Source: Calliphora vicina
Lineage: Eukaryota > Arthropoda > Insecta > Diptera > Calliphoridae
Assembly: GCF_958450345.1 (NCBI RefSeq)
Contig: NC_088780.1
Span: forward strand, 96,980,226 to 97,044,225
DNA: 64,000 nucleotides
Reading direction: 5' to 3'
Positions 10,401 through 21,759 of the stretch are shown here, piece by piece; position 1 is the stretch's first letter; each line of letters opens with the position of its first letter. The notes beneath the pieces were generated by a model, which saw only the letters and a program-made list of their open reading frames with translations, did no database searches and was not told the DNA's origin. Both the position numbers and the translations under genes were made by a program.

Positions 10401-13400
10401 ATTTTATGTTTAATAGTTTTATGCTCGTTAAAGTGATTCAGAAGTGGTATGGTAACTATAATCAATCATAATTATGAAACGATCGCCGTGAAATTATTCC
10501 TCATGATTTATTTCTATATTAAACTTATTTTTTTAAAGTCAAAGTAGCAATTTCACCTCCCATACAAATTAGTAGGCATGGCACCTCCCATACAGAGTAA
10601 ATGGTAATTTTGGAATATCGGTACAACTATAATTGCGAAATTCTTTAAACTTTGTACAAATCAATTTCATATCACTGCACGAAGTATGTTTAAAAATGGC
10701 CGTGTCGGAACAATATAGTTAATTACGAATCTCTAGAGAACTATAATCTCGAAAGTCATCATACATAGTCCGAATAATTTTGTTGTAATAAGCTAATACG
10801 TAGCTTGGTTGTAAATAAGCGGAATCGGATTAGTGATCATGGCATCTCCCATATATGTATATTATATAGTTATTATACAATATATAGAAAACTATAACAG
10901 TTAAAGTTTCCATATTAAATATATTAAAATATGGATGGGATCAGAAAAGTGGGCGGGATCATAAAGAACTGTATTAGAGAGAGTCTTAAAACTTTGTTTA
11001 TGTTACTTTGATGACAGCTGCTGCTTCACTAAAAATAAGGGAGATTTGATTTGAGTTTTCAAACTTTTTTTAAATTTTTGGTAGTATCCATTTTTTAAAT
11101 AAAAACCGGAACAGATGACGTGACCCCATCCATACAATGTAAATAAATTAATAAAGTAAATAAATTTTTCTACCATTGTACATATTGTTACGAAATTGTA
11201 CTTGAATTCAAATATAACGATTTTAACGGCTGATTTAGAGTTGCATAATGCTTTCAACCAGCAGTGCCTCTCAAACTGTAACATATATGTAGGCATTATT
11301 AATATTAAATAAATGCTTTGAGTTGATCGTTGATCGTGGGTATGGCAACGCGACTCGTATATTCGAATGTACGAGCTTTGACAGTTAAAGAACAATCTAG
11401 AGTGCAGATGGCAGTGTTATAAATAGTGGCAGAGGTTGCAGTCGTGAGTCAGTTTTATCAGAGACGCAATAAACACCAACTGAGTGCCTTAAAGTGTGCT
11501 GTATTTTTCAAGTGAATTCGTGTACATTATAAAGTTTGTCTGTATTTCTGCGAATTTATAAACGTGTATAAAAAACATTGAGTGACTATTAAATTCTGTG
11601 GTTGTTGTACATTTTAAATAAATAAAGAGTTGTTACAATTTTTAAACTACTAAACGGCTTTTATTTGCAATCAAACGTATCCGGTTTATTTAAATGAAAT
11701 AAACCAACGTTTTGAAAAGGTTAAAACGTAACAATATTTAGAGTGCAAATAGGTGTGATCTTTACGCTGGGCGTGAAATCTCACATACCAAAGATATAGT
11801 TATTTTAGAACTGTAGTTTTGGGTGATGATAAGAATCGGATCAGTGCACATAGGTCTGGGAACCACATTTTTTGGCCAAAATTCAAAACTTATTTTCCTA
11901 TATTTGTTGGTCAGATATAGTAGCAAACACTTCAGATAAACAAACAAAATAATTTGTTTTTACAAACTTCAATTAACCGTTATTATATGAAGTGAGAAAG
12001 TTCAATGTTTTAAGTGCAGTTGTAAACTGAAACACGTAGTGCAGTTTTTCGTTTTATTTGAGTCACATGTTAGACGAAAATAAAAAGACTTTTTAAATCT
12101 ATTAGTAATGGATATTAATGACGATGGTATTTAAATTTTCAATAGTGACATATTCAATAATAATTATGGAAATAAAAAATTACATAAAAAAAGTTTCATA
12201 ACCTAAAATTAGTGATTTCAACTTTTTATAAAAAAAAATAGTATATAACTTACAAAATTTCAACCGATTTCAATGAACCAAAATCGCACAAAATTACAGT
12301 GATATTTTGTGCATACGAATCATCAATAACTTTCTGCTAGTTTTTGCTTATTTTCAAGAAATCAATTTTTGTTTCTGGAAACTTCAAAAATTGTGATTTA
12401 TTCAGAACAATGAAATAACTTTTTCATATGGGGCACTTGAAATTATTTCTGAAATATATTAGTATCCAAACAAAATTCAACAGAAATATGTTTCTTATAT
12501 ACGCAAATCATGTCACCAAATTTATAAGTCATAGCTCCCATATAAGGCCCAAAAATTAAAAAAAAACTGTTTATAATGATGTACTCGGTGTAGGGTGTAG
12601 TAAATATTATGTAAACAATTATTATATACACAGAATTGCGGGTAAAGTATGGTTCATGTTTATACCCTGTTAGAAACATAGTTTTCTCTAGAATATATGA
12701 CTTGTGACAAAAGTTAAAAAAAAAATATTACATAAATAGTTAAATTTTTAAAAAAATTAAAGCAAATATATTTTTTAAGCTCAGATCTAATGTAAAATAA
12801 TGTAACATCACTTTTCATAAGTTTATAGGAGAAGCTAAAAATGGTATAAAATGAAAACTACTTGAGATATTGTAACAAAATTTTCAAATATGATTTACAT
12901 TAAAACTAGAAATATATTTTATAAAAAAGCTAGTTTTTTTCAAAGTACACGCATGTTATGCGTCTTACGTTATTTTGAATTGTTGTTTTCTAAAACCAAA
13001 AATAAAAGTATCATCATTACAAATTTGTGTGAAAAAATAAAAACTTAAATAAATTAATGCAGTAATAGATATTTATTTATATACTTTTTTTTAACTTTTT
13101 TGAAACTACCTTGTTTTGTTTGAGAAAATCACCTACTTGATGATACTTTATTTTTAATTTTGGTTAGAACTTGGTTATTTATACTAAAATTGTGTATGTA
13201 CTTAATATGATGTAGTGAATCGTAATCAATAATAAAATCAATTTCGAATTTTTTGATAATACGTTGTTTTGCATTTTAGGTGACGATATATTATATTTTT
13301 CATCAATATTTAAACTCACCCATATTTATCCCCTCTGGCCATATCTTCAGCATTTAATTTATAAATAGATTGTAATCGCCTCAAACCCCTGATGGCACCT

Positions 13401-16400
13401 TTCAATTCACCTTCATCCGGTAGTTGAAAATCATTTTCAAATTGGGTCAATGATTCCTCAATATCTATAAATATGATTAAGTATAACTAACGTTAATACA
13501 TTTATGTATTTAATTAATAAAATATGCTTGCTATCTGTCTATGTAAATATACATAAATATTAAATAAAATGTATGTATGTGTGACTGTTGAAACACACAC
13601 ATAGATACAAATTAGTATCTCCATAAAACTCACCCGTTTTAACATCACGAAATTTGAGAAATTCAAACAACTCCTTCCAATCGCTAACCATGCGTTTGAT
13701 TAACGTAAAAGCATTGGTGGGATTTCCTATATAATCGGCAACATCCTCTTTAGCCAGCTCATGATGAAATTTAACCTCTTTTATAAATCTAGAGTGGGAG
13801 TTGTTTTGTACAAAAATAAATTGTGAACAAAAAAAATAAACAGAAATAAGTTTGAACGGATATATGATACGAGATTGTAGGTTTGTATGTAAATAATATG
13901 TATATAAAGTACGGTTTTTAATAACCGGTTATAACCGGTTTTTTTGCCAAGGTCGGTTTCGGTTTTTTGAAAAGCTCAAATTTTTAATATTTTTTCTAAA
14001 AGTGTATTTTTATGAATTTTAGTGTATTAAGAACTTTAAAAAATATTCAAAATCCAAAAAAAAATTAAAACAAATTTTACCTTCATAAGGTCTTCAAATT
14101 TACGGATGTTAACGATCTTCGGGTCAAATTTGACCCAAATGGAAAATAGATTTTTGTTTTTAAAAAATCTAACGTAGTTGTTGACATTTGAAATTAAATT
14201 AAAGTCATTCAAAAAAGAAGTAGAAATACTACTTTTTTTAAAAAAGGAGTAGAAACTACTTTTTAAAAAAAAGGAGTAGAAATATTACTATTTTTTAAAA
14301 AAAAGTAGTAGAAATACTACTTTTTTTTAAAACAAAAGTAGTAGAAATACTACATACTTTTTTAAAAAAAGGAGTAGAAATACTACTTTTAAAAAAAATG
14401 GGTAGAAATACTACTTTTTTTAAAAAAAAAGGATTAGAAATACTGATTTTTTAAAAAAAAAGGAGTGGAAATACTACTTTTTTTAAAAAAAAACCGTAGA
14501 AATACTACTTTTTTGTAAAAAAGGAGTAGAAATATTACTTTTTTGTAAAAAAAGGAGTAGAAATACTACTTTTTTAAAAAAAGGAGTACATTTTTAATTT
14601 CAAAATGGGTAACATTTTACCCGAAGACCTTATGAAGGATAAGAAAAACAGTAGTTCCGCAAGTATGATGAAGAGATATATTGTAGTGCTACCAAAGCTC
14701 TGAAAAAATGTAACTTAATTGTACGTAACAAAAGACCTTTAAGTCCAAACTAGTTTATAGATATTTTTTTGCCAATTTGTTTTTCTAAAAACAAAAATAT
14801 CACTCACTTTTAGAAATAATTAAATATTAATTTCAAAATGGGTCAAATTTGAACCGAAGACATTGAGAAGGATAAAATAAGTATTCAAAATTGTTTTAAT
14901 CACTATTATTTTAATAAATAAAACTTTTTTTCTTCTTATTTCTAGGCGTTTTAATATTTTTCCAAAAAACCGGTTAACCGGTTATTATAAAAAAACCGAA
15001 ACCGGTTTATATTATATTAAAATTTTTAGAAGAAACCGAAAACCGGTTTCTAAAAAATGTCGAAGAATCGATCACCCTAATATAAAGACAATAGGTTAGA
15101 ATTGTTGTGATAGAAAATAAATAAAAAACAATCTCTATATTGGTTGACAAAAGGATGTTTTACATTTAATCAATGTTTAGGTAGGTAGGGGTAACATTAA
15201 GTTTAACATTTTATTTGTTACACACAAGGTTGGCTATCGTTACCGCTAAGCTACCGTCACCACTAATAACGTTACCTCTAAATATCATTACCGATATTCT
15301 ATAAATAATTCTGAATTATAAAAATACAAGTTTTTAATTTTAATAATTGAAATGTATTGCAAAAAACGTCCGTTTAAGGTGTCGTAATCATTTAAGATTA
15401 AGATTAACAGAAAAAAGAACTTTGTTAATATAAATTTTAGTCTAATTTTTATGCAATTGAAGTATGGTCCCTCTCTTCGTTTAATGGGGCTATCCGTTTA
15501 TACGGATGGGTCTAAAAAATTGGATAGAGTAGGCAGAGATGTCCAGAATTTGGGATAAGAATGTCATTTAGGCTCCCAAATGGATCTAGTATTCTTCAGG
15601 GCGAGGTATCGGCCATTAGGAGAGCGTCCAATCAGTGATATGTGTTGAAAGTCCAGGAATGCAGGGCATCCTTAAATGAGATGGCGAGACATTCAACAGT
15701 TGTACTCACTTGGGTACGTGGAAACAAGGATAACGAAGGCAATTGCATTGCTGATAATATTTTCCTCGATGTCGGAAGATGAAATTGACTTCCTATGTGG
15801 CATTACGCTGTAGACTTGTAAACAGCGGATAAATAACGAATATTATGAACTTGCCCAAACTAGGTTGGGGGAATGAATCCACCTGTACATTACGAGGATG
15901 ATATGGCCTGCGATGGAATGTAAACGCTAGTCGCACAGTGGTATAGAAAAAAAATTAGACGGAAATAAATCTGTAACTTCTGAACCTTTAGTCCGATATG
16001 AATGAAATTTGATTTGTTGAGTTTAATTTTTGAAACTTGACAGCATTGGCCTACAAGGTGTGCGTCCAGGGGTCCCCGAAGTAGTACACCTCGGATATCT
16101 TCAATTGTTAAAACGATCCTATTTCTTCGTCTGTGCTCGGATTTCCAAAAAAAAAAAAATACATATATAAAACTTCCTCGTTGAGCACTACAAAAAACCG
16201 TAGCTATCAATTATCTTTTATAACTTAGGAGATATTTGCATTTGAAAACTACTTTTTTGATAACAGCGGGTCCAAATATTTTCCGATTTTCTCCATTTTT
16301 ATTTTATTGCACTAACAACAAATGTATATTTAAAAAAAAGATCTGTTTAAAAATCGTGATTGATTACAAAGTTATATTCAAAAATTAGTTAAATTAGTTA

Positions 16401-19400
16401 AAAATTAGTTTTTTCGCTAGTTTTTCCGATAACCCCTCCCCTGGTATGGATATTATAGCCTAAAAACTAAAAAAAAAACATTTTTGGGATTCCTGATTAC
16501 AAATTTCAAAATTTGTTTCTATTTTTTCAATAGAAAATTCTATACAACTGTAAAATTTCATTAAAAAATACTCACAAATAAGAAAAGTATTCCATGAATC
16601 TTTTAATTGTCAATTTTGAAAAATACACAAAATTCCCTATCCAATGATATATAACATGTCTACCTTATGTTTTTTACATGGCAAATTAATTAAAGGTTTA
16701 GGAGTTACAGATTTATTTCAGTCTATTTTTATACCCTACACCACCATAGTGGGGAGGGTATAATGCGTATGTGCAGATGCTTGTAACACCCAAAAATATT
16801 AACCTAATACCCACCTTATTGAAAATGGCTTTCACCTAGCCCCCATACAAATATCCTCCCGAAATTGGACTTTATCGTTCATAAATGTTTAATTTATATA
16901 GGTATTTACACAAATTTCGCTCCAAATAAGTTTTATATATACGAAATTCATGTCACACAGTGGTATGAGAATAAAAAAAGAGGGAAATAAATCTGTAACT
17001 TCTAAACCCTTACTCCGATTTTAATGAAATTGCACTATTTCTTCGTTTGTGTTCCGGTTTAAAAAAATTACACATACAGAATCTCTTCGTCGAGCACTAC
17101 ATCAATTATATCTTATAGCTTAGGAGATATTAGCATTTGAAAATTTAATTTTCAACATTTTTACCCACCCTACATCATTTTTTTTGGTAACCGCGGTTCC
17201 AAATATTCCCCGATTTTACAGAAAGAAGTGTTTAAAAATCGTAACTGAGTCCAAAGTTACATGCATTTGAATATAAAAAGATTAAAAAGGCGATTTTTCG
17301 AAATTTTTTTGGGAAAAAAGTACTTTTATTCTTTTTAAGTTATCTAAAAATTTTCTAAGAGGATGTATAATGAATTTGTACTTTTTGAAAAGCTAACTTT
17401 ACGCTAAATATTTTAAATGAAAAAAATCATTTATAATTTTTGATACCGACGGGATTCTAAAAATGCATATTTTTTATGTAAAATTCAACTTTAGGGCAAA
17501 AATTCTCAAATCGCATACTCGATATCAAAATATAGTAACCTATTTTATATGGCCCAATAAGTTCTTAATTATCTTGTAAAGGGTTCCGATAACCCGCCTC
17601 TATTATGGATATTATAGCCAAAAAACAAAAAAATCCCATTTTTGGGATTTTTCAAGATTTTTTTGGGAATTGCGGGATACTTGATAACAAATTTTAAAAT
17701 TTGTTTTTATTTTTCCATTTTAGATAGAAAAATCTACATAACTGTAAAATTTCATTAAAAAATATTCATAAATTAAAATTTTATTTCAATTTGAAAAATT
17801 TGTATCTATGCAAAATTCAATAAAAAGCTTTTTTTGTCATATTTACAGATTTATTTCCCTCTTTTTTTATTCAACAACGAATACGACTTAGCAATATGGT
17901 GGCGATCATCACCAGGTATTCCACTTTCGGTACCCATGCTGCAAGTCTTGGGCTGCCTCACCGCGATTTTCAGGAGTTGTCAGAATGAGGAGGTGGAAGA
18001 GACCATCTTGATCCGCGTGCCATTCTTTTAGGCGAGCGATCCTTTAGTAATCTCTACGAATTATCTGGGATGGAATTAAGGTTCATAGACACCTTTATTA
18101 GGGAAAGCAGGTGGTTAATAATAACGAGCATGCAAATTGAAACTCATAATGACCCAGTAACTGTCGCTATTTTAATTCATGATATATCTAAATTTTCTCT
18201 TGCTAACTCTAATCTTACTCAACTTACAGATTTCCCTCTTCTTTTACTTTTCTTTCTTCTTTCCTTTATCTTCCATTTCCTCAGGTAACACAAAGGAAAC
18301 AATGGACCCAAGTGAGCTATACTAGATGAAAGGCTTGGGACAGCTTCCAGTATACAAAACCTAACTAATTTTATGACGATCGCTTCATAGTCATAGCTCA
18401 TAAAAATTATGGAATCCAAATCAAATTTAACAAAAATGAGTTTTATATCGGCCCAAAAATATATAACATTTCGCTATCTTTCCATTTCCAAATTCCATCA
18501 CGATTTAAGGGTTCAAATTTTCCGCTTTTAGTAAAACTCCAGACTATATAATTACCCAGACTATAATATTCTGAATAGCTTTTATTTAAAAATCATGACA
18601 GTAAGGAAATTCGGCCCATTCGCCAAAATATGGCCAAAAAATTAGTTTTTCTCGAAAATCGCAAAATTTAAATCGCAGGTACGGAAAAACTATGGGAGGT
18701 ATTGTCATACTTTTTCCATATTTTTATTCCCTATTATGTTCTTAATAAATCCCAATGTGATGATCAGCAAATTCTGAAATTTGTTTAACAAAATTTTTAA
18801 AAATTTAAAATTGGAGTTTTGAAACTGCCGTTAAAAAAATTAAATATCCTACGAGGACAAAAACTCATATACAAGTAAATATGGATATATTTTAAGTAAA
18901 AATAAGCTTTTATTTTAATATTTCTCAGAATATGTTAATTTTGTTCATAAATTTCTTGTTTTAGTGACCTGAGACATGTTAATAGCCTGGCGATTTCTTA
19001 ATAACTTTAACATGGTTTAATCAATTTTTGTCTTTTATATCTTATTATAACGACAATTACGTGGCAAAATTTTTACAAAAACTGAAAAAATTGCATTTTT
19101 CCCCTTGTAAATGCACCTCAAAACTTCAGCGTCGTTGTGCCACCAGTTAACGTTATCCTATCATCCTAATATTTTAGACAACGTGTTTCTACATAGAACA
19201 ATTCTAGAGGGGGGACGGTCAAAATTCGCAATTTTATTTTTTTGGAGCACTCTATTGGTCGTAACTGTCATATAAGGACCATTTCCTAAAATTACTCATC
19301 AGTGTAGGGTATTATATGGTAGGACTTAACCTACTATACCTTCTTACTTGTTTTATCCTGTATTATATACAGAGCGTTGCTGTTTTTTTTGTGCTTTATT

Positions 19401-19871
19401 GCTCAATGTTTGTATTGGGGTTTTAGGTCAATGGTTATAATCAATGGTGTGTAAAAATATTTTTAATTCAATTTTCAGTTTCAGTTTTGTGCTGTGGCTG
19501 TTATGTTTTAATGTTGCTATAGCCAGCTAAAGTGTAAAGGAGAAGAAACTTTTAGCTACTTTTCAGTTACAATATATCCTGGTTTTAAAAGTAATTCTTT
19601 GTTGTTGTTCTTATGTATCTAAATATATATATATTTACCTTTGAACATTGTCTATATCCCGTTTTTGTAGCTTCAAATATTGTCTATAGTTTTGTATGAG
19701 TGTGGCTTCCATGTTGCCCAATATTTTCAAACTATCCACAGATGAATAGAACTCACCATTGGCCATGAGACAGCAACGGGAGAAGGAGAACATCAACCAC
19801 AGGCAACAAAAATACGATAATGGTATTAATAATCTTGGTCTTGGCTTTCTTTCTGCTGTATTTAGCCTCAT
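7343..19871 (-). CDS. Prolyl 4-hydroxylase alpha subunit, complete seven-exon gene
   Basis: Exons (minus order): 19639-19871, 13634-13788, 13320-13464, 8081-8828, 7962-8015, 7483-7648, 7343-7419. Phases close exactly and give 525 aa, normal for the family. The product is an ER 2-oxoglutarate/Fe(II) dioxygenase subunit that hydroxylates proline in collagen-type substrates, normally paired with protein disulfide isomerase. It has an N-terminal hydrophobic signal, the P4H N-terminal domain, a peptide-substrate-binding domain starting at SLNWRDCFEIG, and a catalytic domain. Iron ligands are H and D in HCDYLG and the distal H in HAGCPVLKGSK, whose last K is the expected 2-oxoglutarate-binding lysine. 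It is divergent: the usual WVSNKW near the C-terminus reads IANIWTHSGYQEFRRPC. It could be an orthologue of a less-studied Drosophila P4H paralogue such as CG31021; this is not proven. Introns 1 and 3 are packed with transposons. Confidence 0.9.
7483..7648 (-). CDS. P4H gene, exon 6 (distal catalytic residues)
   Basis: Frame LADVEEGGHTVFP...HAGCPVLKGSK between a TTCTAG acceptor and a GTAAGT donor. It carries the distal iron-ligand histidine and the 2-oxoglutarate-binding lysine. Its 166-nt length equals that of the matching exon in the neighbouring P4H gene. Confidence 0.92.
7962..8015 (-). CDS. P4H gene, exon 5 (18 codons)
   Basis: Short exon encoding LDYKTNYHGDRIATNMFY, between a TTTAAG acceptor and a GTAAGT donor. 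GDRIAT..FY is the conserved strand after the HxD motif. Confidence 0.9.
8081..8828 (-). CDS. P4H gene, exon 4 (substrate-binding and HxD)
   Basis: A long exon from TSLNWRDCFEIG through the TPR-like peptide-binding domain to NYGIGGQYEAHCDYLG. The acceptor is AATTTCAG and the donor GTAAGT. A longer open frame runs into the intron at the 3' side but is not coding, because the splice restores the family sequence. Confidence 0.93.
8924..10221 (-). mobile_element. Family A (DINE-1-like) copy hosting a solo LTR
   Basis: Bounded by AACAAGTAAGAAAG on the left (the 3' terminus reversed) and by CCCACTATGGTGGAGTAGGG on the right (the 5' hairpin reversed). The 3' hairpin is TATGGTC/GACCATA. The element is split by the LTR at 9147-9746 and lies in intron 3 of the P4H gene. 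Confidence 0.8.
9147..9746 (+). mobile_element. Solo LTR copy 1
   Basis: A 600-bp element starting TGTTGCG (TGTTACG in its relatives) and ending CGTAACA, flanked by ATAT on both sides. Inside are TTATAAAGAGT (TATA-like) near 9430 and AATAAATAAAGAG (polyadenylation-like) near 9632, matching a U3-R-U5 layout. It is inserted in a family A copy. Confidence 0.88.
10222..10540 (-). mobile_element. Family A copy abutting the previous one
   Basis: AACAAGTAAGAAACTC begins directly at the end of the preceding copy, followed by the degenerate hairpin CTAGTCGG/CCCGAACAT and the TATGGGAGCTATGA core. It fades out after about 10540. Confidence 0.7.
10541..11185. other. Intronic AT-rich sequence
   Basis: Short degenerate family-A-like phrases (ACCTCCCATACA twice) occur, but no defined element or exon. 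Confidence 0.4.
11186..11733 (+). mobile_element. Solo LTR copy 2
   Basis: Starts TGTTACG and ends CGTAACA, flanked by ATAT on both sides. It carries TTATAAATAGTGG (TATA-like) and AAATAAATAAAGAG. It lies in intron 3 of the P4H gene, in the same orientation as copy 1. Confidence 0.9.
11734..12430. other. Intronic AT-rich sequence
   Basis: No exon or defined repeat recognised. Confidence 0.4.
12431..12665 (+). mobile_element. Family A fragment
   Basis: A partial copy with CATAGCTCCCATATAAGGCC and CAAATCATGTCACCAAATTT, in the same orientation as the copy at 28146-28940. No termini remain. Confidence 0.6.
12666..13319. other. Intronic AT-rich sequence
   Basis: Nothing recognisable apart from A/T runs. 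Confidence 0.4.
13320..13464 (-). CDS. P4H gene, exon 3
   Basis: Encodes DIEESLTQFENDFQLPDEG followed by LRRLQSIYKLNAEDMARGDKYG, the end of the N-terminal domain. The acceptor is TTTATAG and the donor GTGAGT; the RLQ..Y.L pattern is shared with the other P4H copies here. Confidence 0.92.
13634..13788 (-). CDS. P4H gene, exon 2
   Basis: Encodes FIKEVKFHHELAKEDVADYI, then GNPTNAFTLIKRMVSDWKEL, the conserved N-terminal dimerisation-type region of P4H alpha. Acceptor CACTCTAG, donor GTGAGT. Confidence 0.92.
14082..14639. mobile_element. Inner element with CCTTCATAAGGTCTTC inverted ends
   Basis: CCTTCATAAGGTCTTC near the left and GAAGACCTTATGAAGG at the right are perfect 16-bp inverted repeats. 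Between them is the array at 14215-14590. A related terminus (ACCTTCATAGGGTC) occurs at 7189. Confidence 0.6.
14215..14590. repeat. Tandem repeat, about 35-bp unit
   Basis: Around ten imperfect copies of a unit built from GTAGAAATACTAC, itself near-palindromic, separated by T/A runs of variable length. Confidence 0.85.
15470..15933 (+). mobile_element. LINE relic, RNase H domain (left part)
   Basis: Reads SVYTDGSK near 15495, the first catalytic Asp region of RNase H, and after frameshifts MRLFRLPNGSS-like sequence and LNEMARHSTVVLTWVRGN. This domain follows the reverse transcriptase in I/LOA-type LINEs. It stops at 15933, where a nested element starts, and resumes at 17871. Confidence 0.75.
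15934..16732 (+). mobile_element. Family D element (CAGTGGTAT ends)
   Basis: Starts CACAGTGGTATAG followed by GGAAATAAATCTGTAACTTC. Its right side has the inverse GTTACAGATTTATTTC at about 16705-16720 but lacks the terminal CATACCACTG, because it is fused to a family A end. Confidence 0.7.
16731..16955 (+). mobile_element. Family A 5' fragment
   Basis: Begins ATACCCTACACCACCATAGT and holds the hairpin with GGGGAGGGTATAAT, then CCCATACAAATATCCTCCCG. It is cut at 16955 by the next family D element. Confidence 0.8.
16956..17870 (+). mobile_element. Family D element, larger copy
   Basis: Starts CACAGTGGTATGAG, then GGGAAATAAATCTGTAACTT, and ends with the inverse TTACAGATTTATTTCCCTC. The outermost bases of the right terminus are missing. 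Confidence 0.75.
17871..18125 (+). mobile_element. LINE relic, C-terminal part (right part)
   Basis: Continues the LINE interrupted at 15933: RSCQNEEVEET (zinc-knuckle-like C-terminal region), then LGERSFSNLYELSGMEL and IDTFIRESRWL. A similar C-terminus (IDSFIRASGWF) is encoded by the minus-strand relic near 49000. Confidence 0.75.
18290..19300. other. Intronic AT-rich sequence
   Basis: Part of intron 1 of the P4H gene. No exon or bounded element recognised. Confidence 0.4.
19302..19353 (+). mobile_element. Family A 3' terminus, variant hairpin
   Basis: GTGTAGGGTATTATATGGTA, then ACTTAA and CCTACTATA, ending TTCTTACTTGTT. The stem TATGGTAGG/CCTACTATA differs from the usual TATGGTCGG/CCGACCATA by a compensated pair. 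Confidence 0.8.
19639..19871 (-). CDS. P4H gene, exon 1 (signal peptide)
   Basis: Starts at ATG 19869-19871. After a basic N-terminus there is a hydrophobic run, LLIPLSYFCCLWLMFSFS, as expected for ER import, then the mature start near ANGEFYSSVDSLKILGNMEA. The donor GTAAAT splits an AGA codon whose last base starts exon 2. The preceding promoter elements fit this start. Confidence 0.9.
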
Positions 19872-19949
19872 ATTAAAAGTTCTTGTTGATGCTGTTGTTT
19901 TCTATGTTCTAACGATAATTAGAAATGGTTTAAAAAGTTTTTCCTTTTC

Positions 19950-19990
19950 ACTGGATGACTATGTACGACACTAACTAGTACTTATATGCT
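19950..19990 (-). promoter_or_regulatory. Candidate core promoter of the P4H gene
   Basis: On the minus strand GCATATAAGTA has TATAAG at 19986-19981. An initiator-like TCATCC places +1 near 19956, 30 bases after the start of TATA and 85 bases before the ATG. The spacing is canonical; the initiator match is only partial. Confidence 0.45.
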
Positions 19991-21050
19991 GGGTGGAGTT
20001 TTGTATGAAGACAAAGAATGGAAATTGTGGTTTAAATAAATGTCAGCAGGCTACTATTGCTTTCTGGTTGCCACAAAAGTGGATGGTCGACTGGACTGAT
20101 TATTTAATATCGACCTCAGCTCTAGTGTTTTGTGTTGATTGTACTCGTATGATGTTATTTTGGTAACTAAAATTGAATCTATTGAAATTTCATTATACCT
20201 CTCTATTTTGTCTTTTTTTTCATTTTCATTTTTATGAGATCTATCATGAATTTTTGGTACATGGTTTTGAGTGTGTTGTATTCAAAATATGTTGTGTTAA
20301 CTAACAACAACTACATACATCTGTACATGTTAGAGGAAATGAAAAATGAGGTTGATTTTTTCATCTCGTCTTCTGGAAATTTGATACACAATGAAAGTAT
20401 GTACGTACGAATATTTGTGTACAATTCAACCTGCTGTATAAATATTGTGCTAAGAGTATTTGAGTGTTTCAATTAAAAACTTATTTAATTTTCAGTTTTA
20501 GTGTTAAGAGTGTGAGAGTAAGTGGCAAATGTCATTAAAATAAATTTTTTCTTCTTTTAAGATTAATTTTCATTGCCTTATATTTGTTAAATTGGAAATT
20601 GGTAATGAAATTTATGATATTGGTTTTGGGTAAATAATGAGACAAGTCTGTATTTGTTACATTATTTTTACAGCATATGTTTTTGCAGCTAAAACTTGGT
20701 AATGATAGTCATTAGTGAGTAACATACTTTTCAGTAACTTCTATTTACTTACCATCTGCATAACTTAGAAATAATAAGATAATGGATTTGTTATAACCTA
20801 ATAGGTGTATATTAAGGTGCTTGTTTTACCTTTCTCCTATTTCCAGAAGTGAAGTTCGTATTAAATTTTGCTTTTCGCGAAAGTCGAATTTTTACCAGTT
20901 AGCTCTTAAAAAGCGTTAGATAGACGCATTTCATTTCAAAGACAAAATATAATTTCTTGGAAACGATATTATAAGGAAAGGTACAATTTAGTCCGTAAAC
21001 ACTAATGTTTATGATACGAGAACGAAATCCCATAAAGAGTGAATCAAAAA
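19991..21050. other. Intergenic region upstream of the P4H gene
   Basis: AT-rich sequence without a recognisable gene or element. It probably contains regulatory sequence of the 7343-19871 gene. Confidence 0.4.
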
Positions 21051-21158
21051 AACGTATATACACTTTTCCAGCCAAAACTTATCCTTGGTCCAACAAATTA
21101 TTATTTTTTTAATTACGTTATCTTTAATCATTCATTGACAATTTCTATTTCGGTCAAA

Positions 21159-21690
21159 ATGGTCACCGAAAAAAAGTACGTGAAAAAATAATTAAAAATT
21201 TTCAAAAAATCCAATATGGGACTTTCAAAAAAATAGCAAGAGATCTGAAGATTCATTGGCACACTGTTACACAAGCCATTAAACAGTATAAGGAGGACTT
21301 GAATATTGAAATAAAACCTACTTCAGGAAGAAAAAAAGGTCTAACAGATATTTGTAAGGCAAAAGAAGTCGAACAACTCTTTCCAAGAGCACCGAACAAT
21401 TCTATCAGATAAACAGCTCATAAAGTTAAATGCTCTGTTTTTTTTTTGTAGGTAGAGTAAAAGTTAATGCTGGGTTAAAGTCGCCTAAAGTTCCTGATCG
21501 CAATTCGGTAAAGAACTTTAAAGCGAAAGAACGAGCGAAAAAATGTAGGTAAAATTTTTAAACAAATAAACCTTTTGTATCATGAATGATGAAATGTATG
21601 TTCTGGTATGTTCCGGGTCAAGATTTGCATGTGGCTGATCGAATATCCTTGTCTTGCATATTAGGTGCATGAATAAGAAGTTTCCATATG
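21159..21690 (+). pseudogene. Tc1/mariner-type transposase relic
   Basis: In broken frames: GTFKKIARDLKIHWHTVTQA (helix-turn-helix region), IKPTSGRKKG, RAPNNSIRQTAHKV, then NAGLKSPKVPDRN and MNDEMYVL, which corresponds to the first catalytic Asp region of this transposase group. Stops and frameshifts throughout; no C-terminal part. The element at 57516-58470 holds the C-terminal part of a related protein. Confidence 0.75.
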
Positions 21691-21759
21691 ATTTCTATTA
21701 AAAAAAAAAATAATATTTATAATAACTCTCCGAATTCCACATTTAATAAAAAATAAAAT

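Larger units (their letters stand above)
13919..14996. mobile_element. Element with AACCGGTT-rich terminal repeats
   Basis: The left end AATAACCGGTTATAACCGGT and the right end ACCGGTTAACCGGTTATTAT form an inverted pair of about 30 bases. It lies in intron 1 of the P4H gene. It encloses a smaller repeat with 16-bp inverted ends and a tandem array. More GAAACCGG-type sequence follows to about 15055. Confidence 0.6.
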
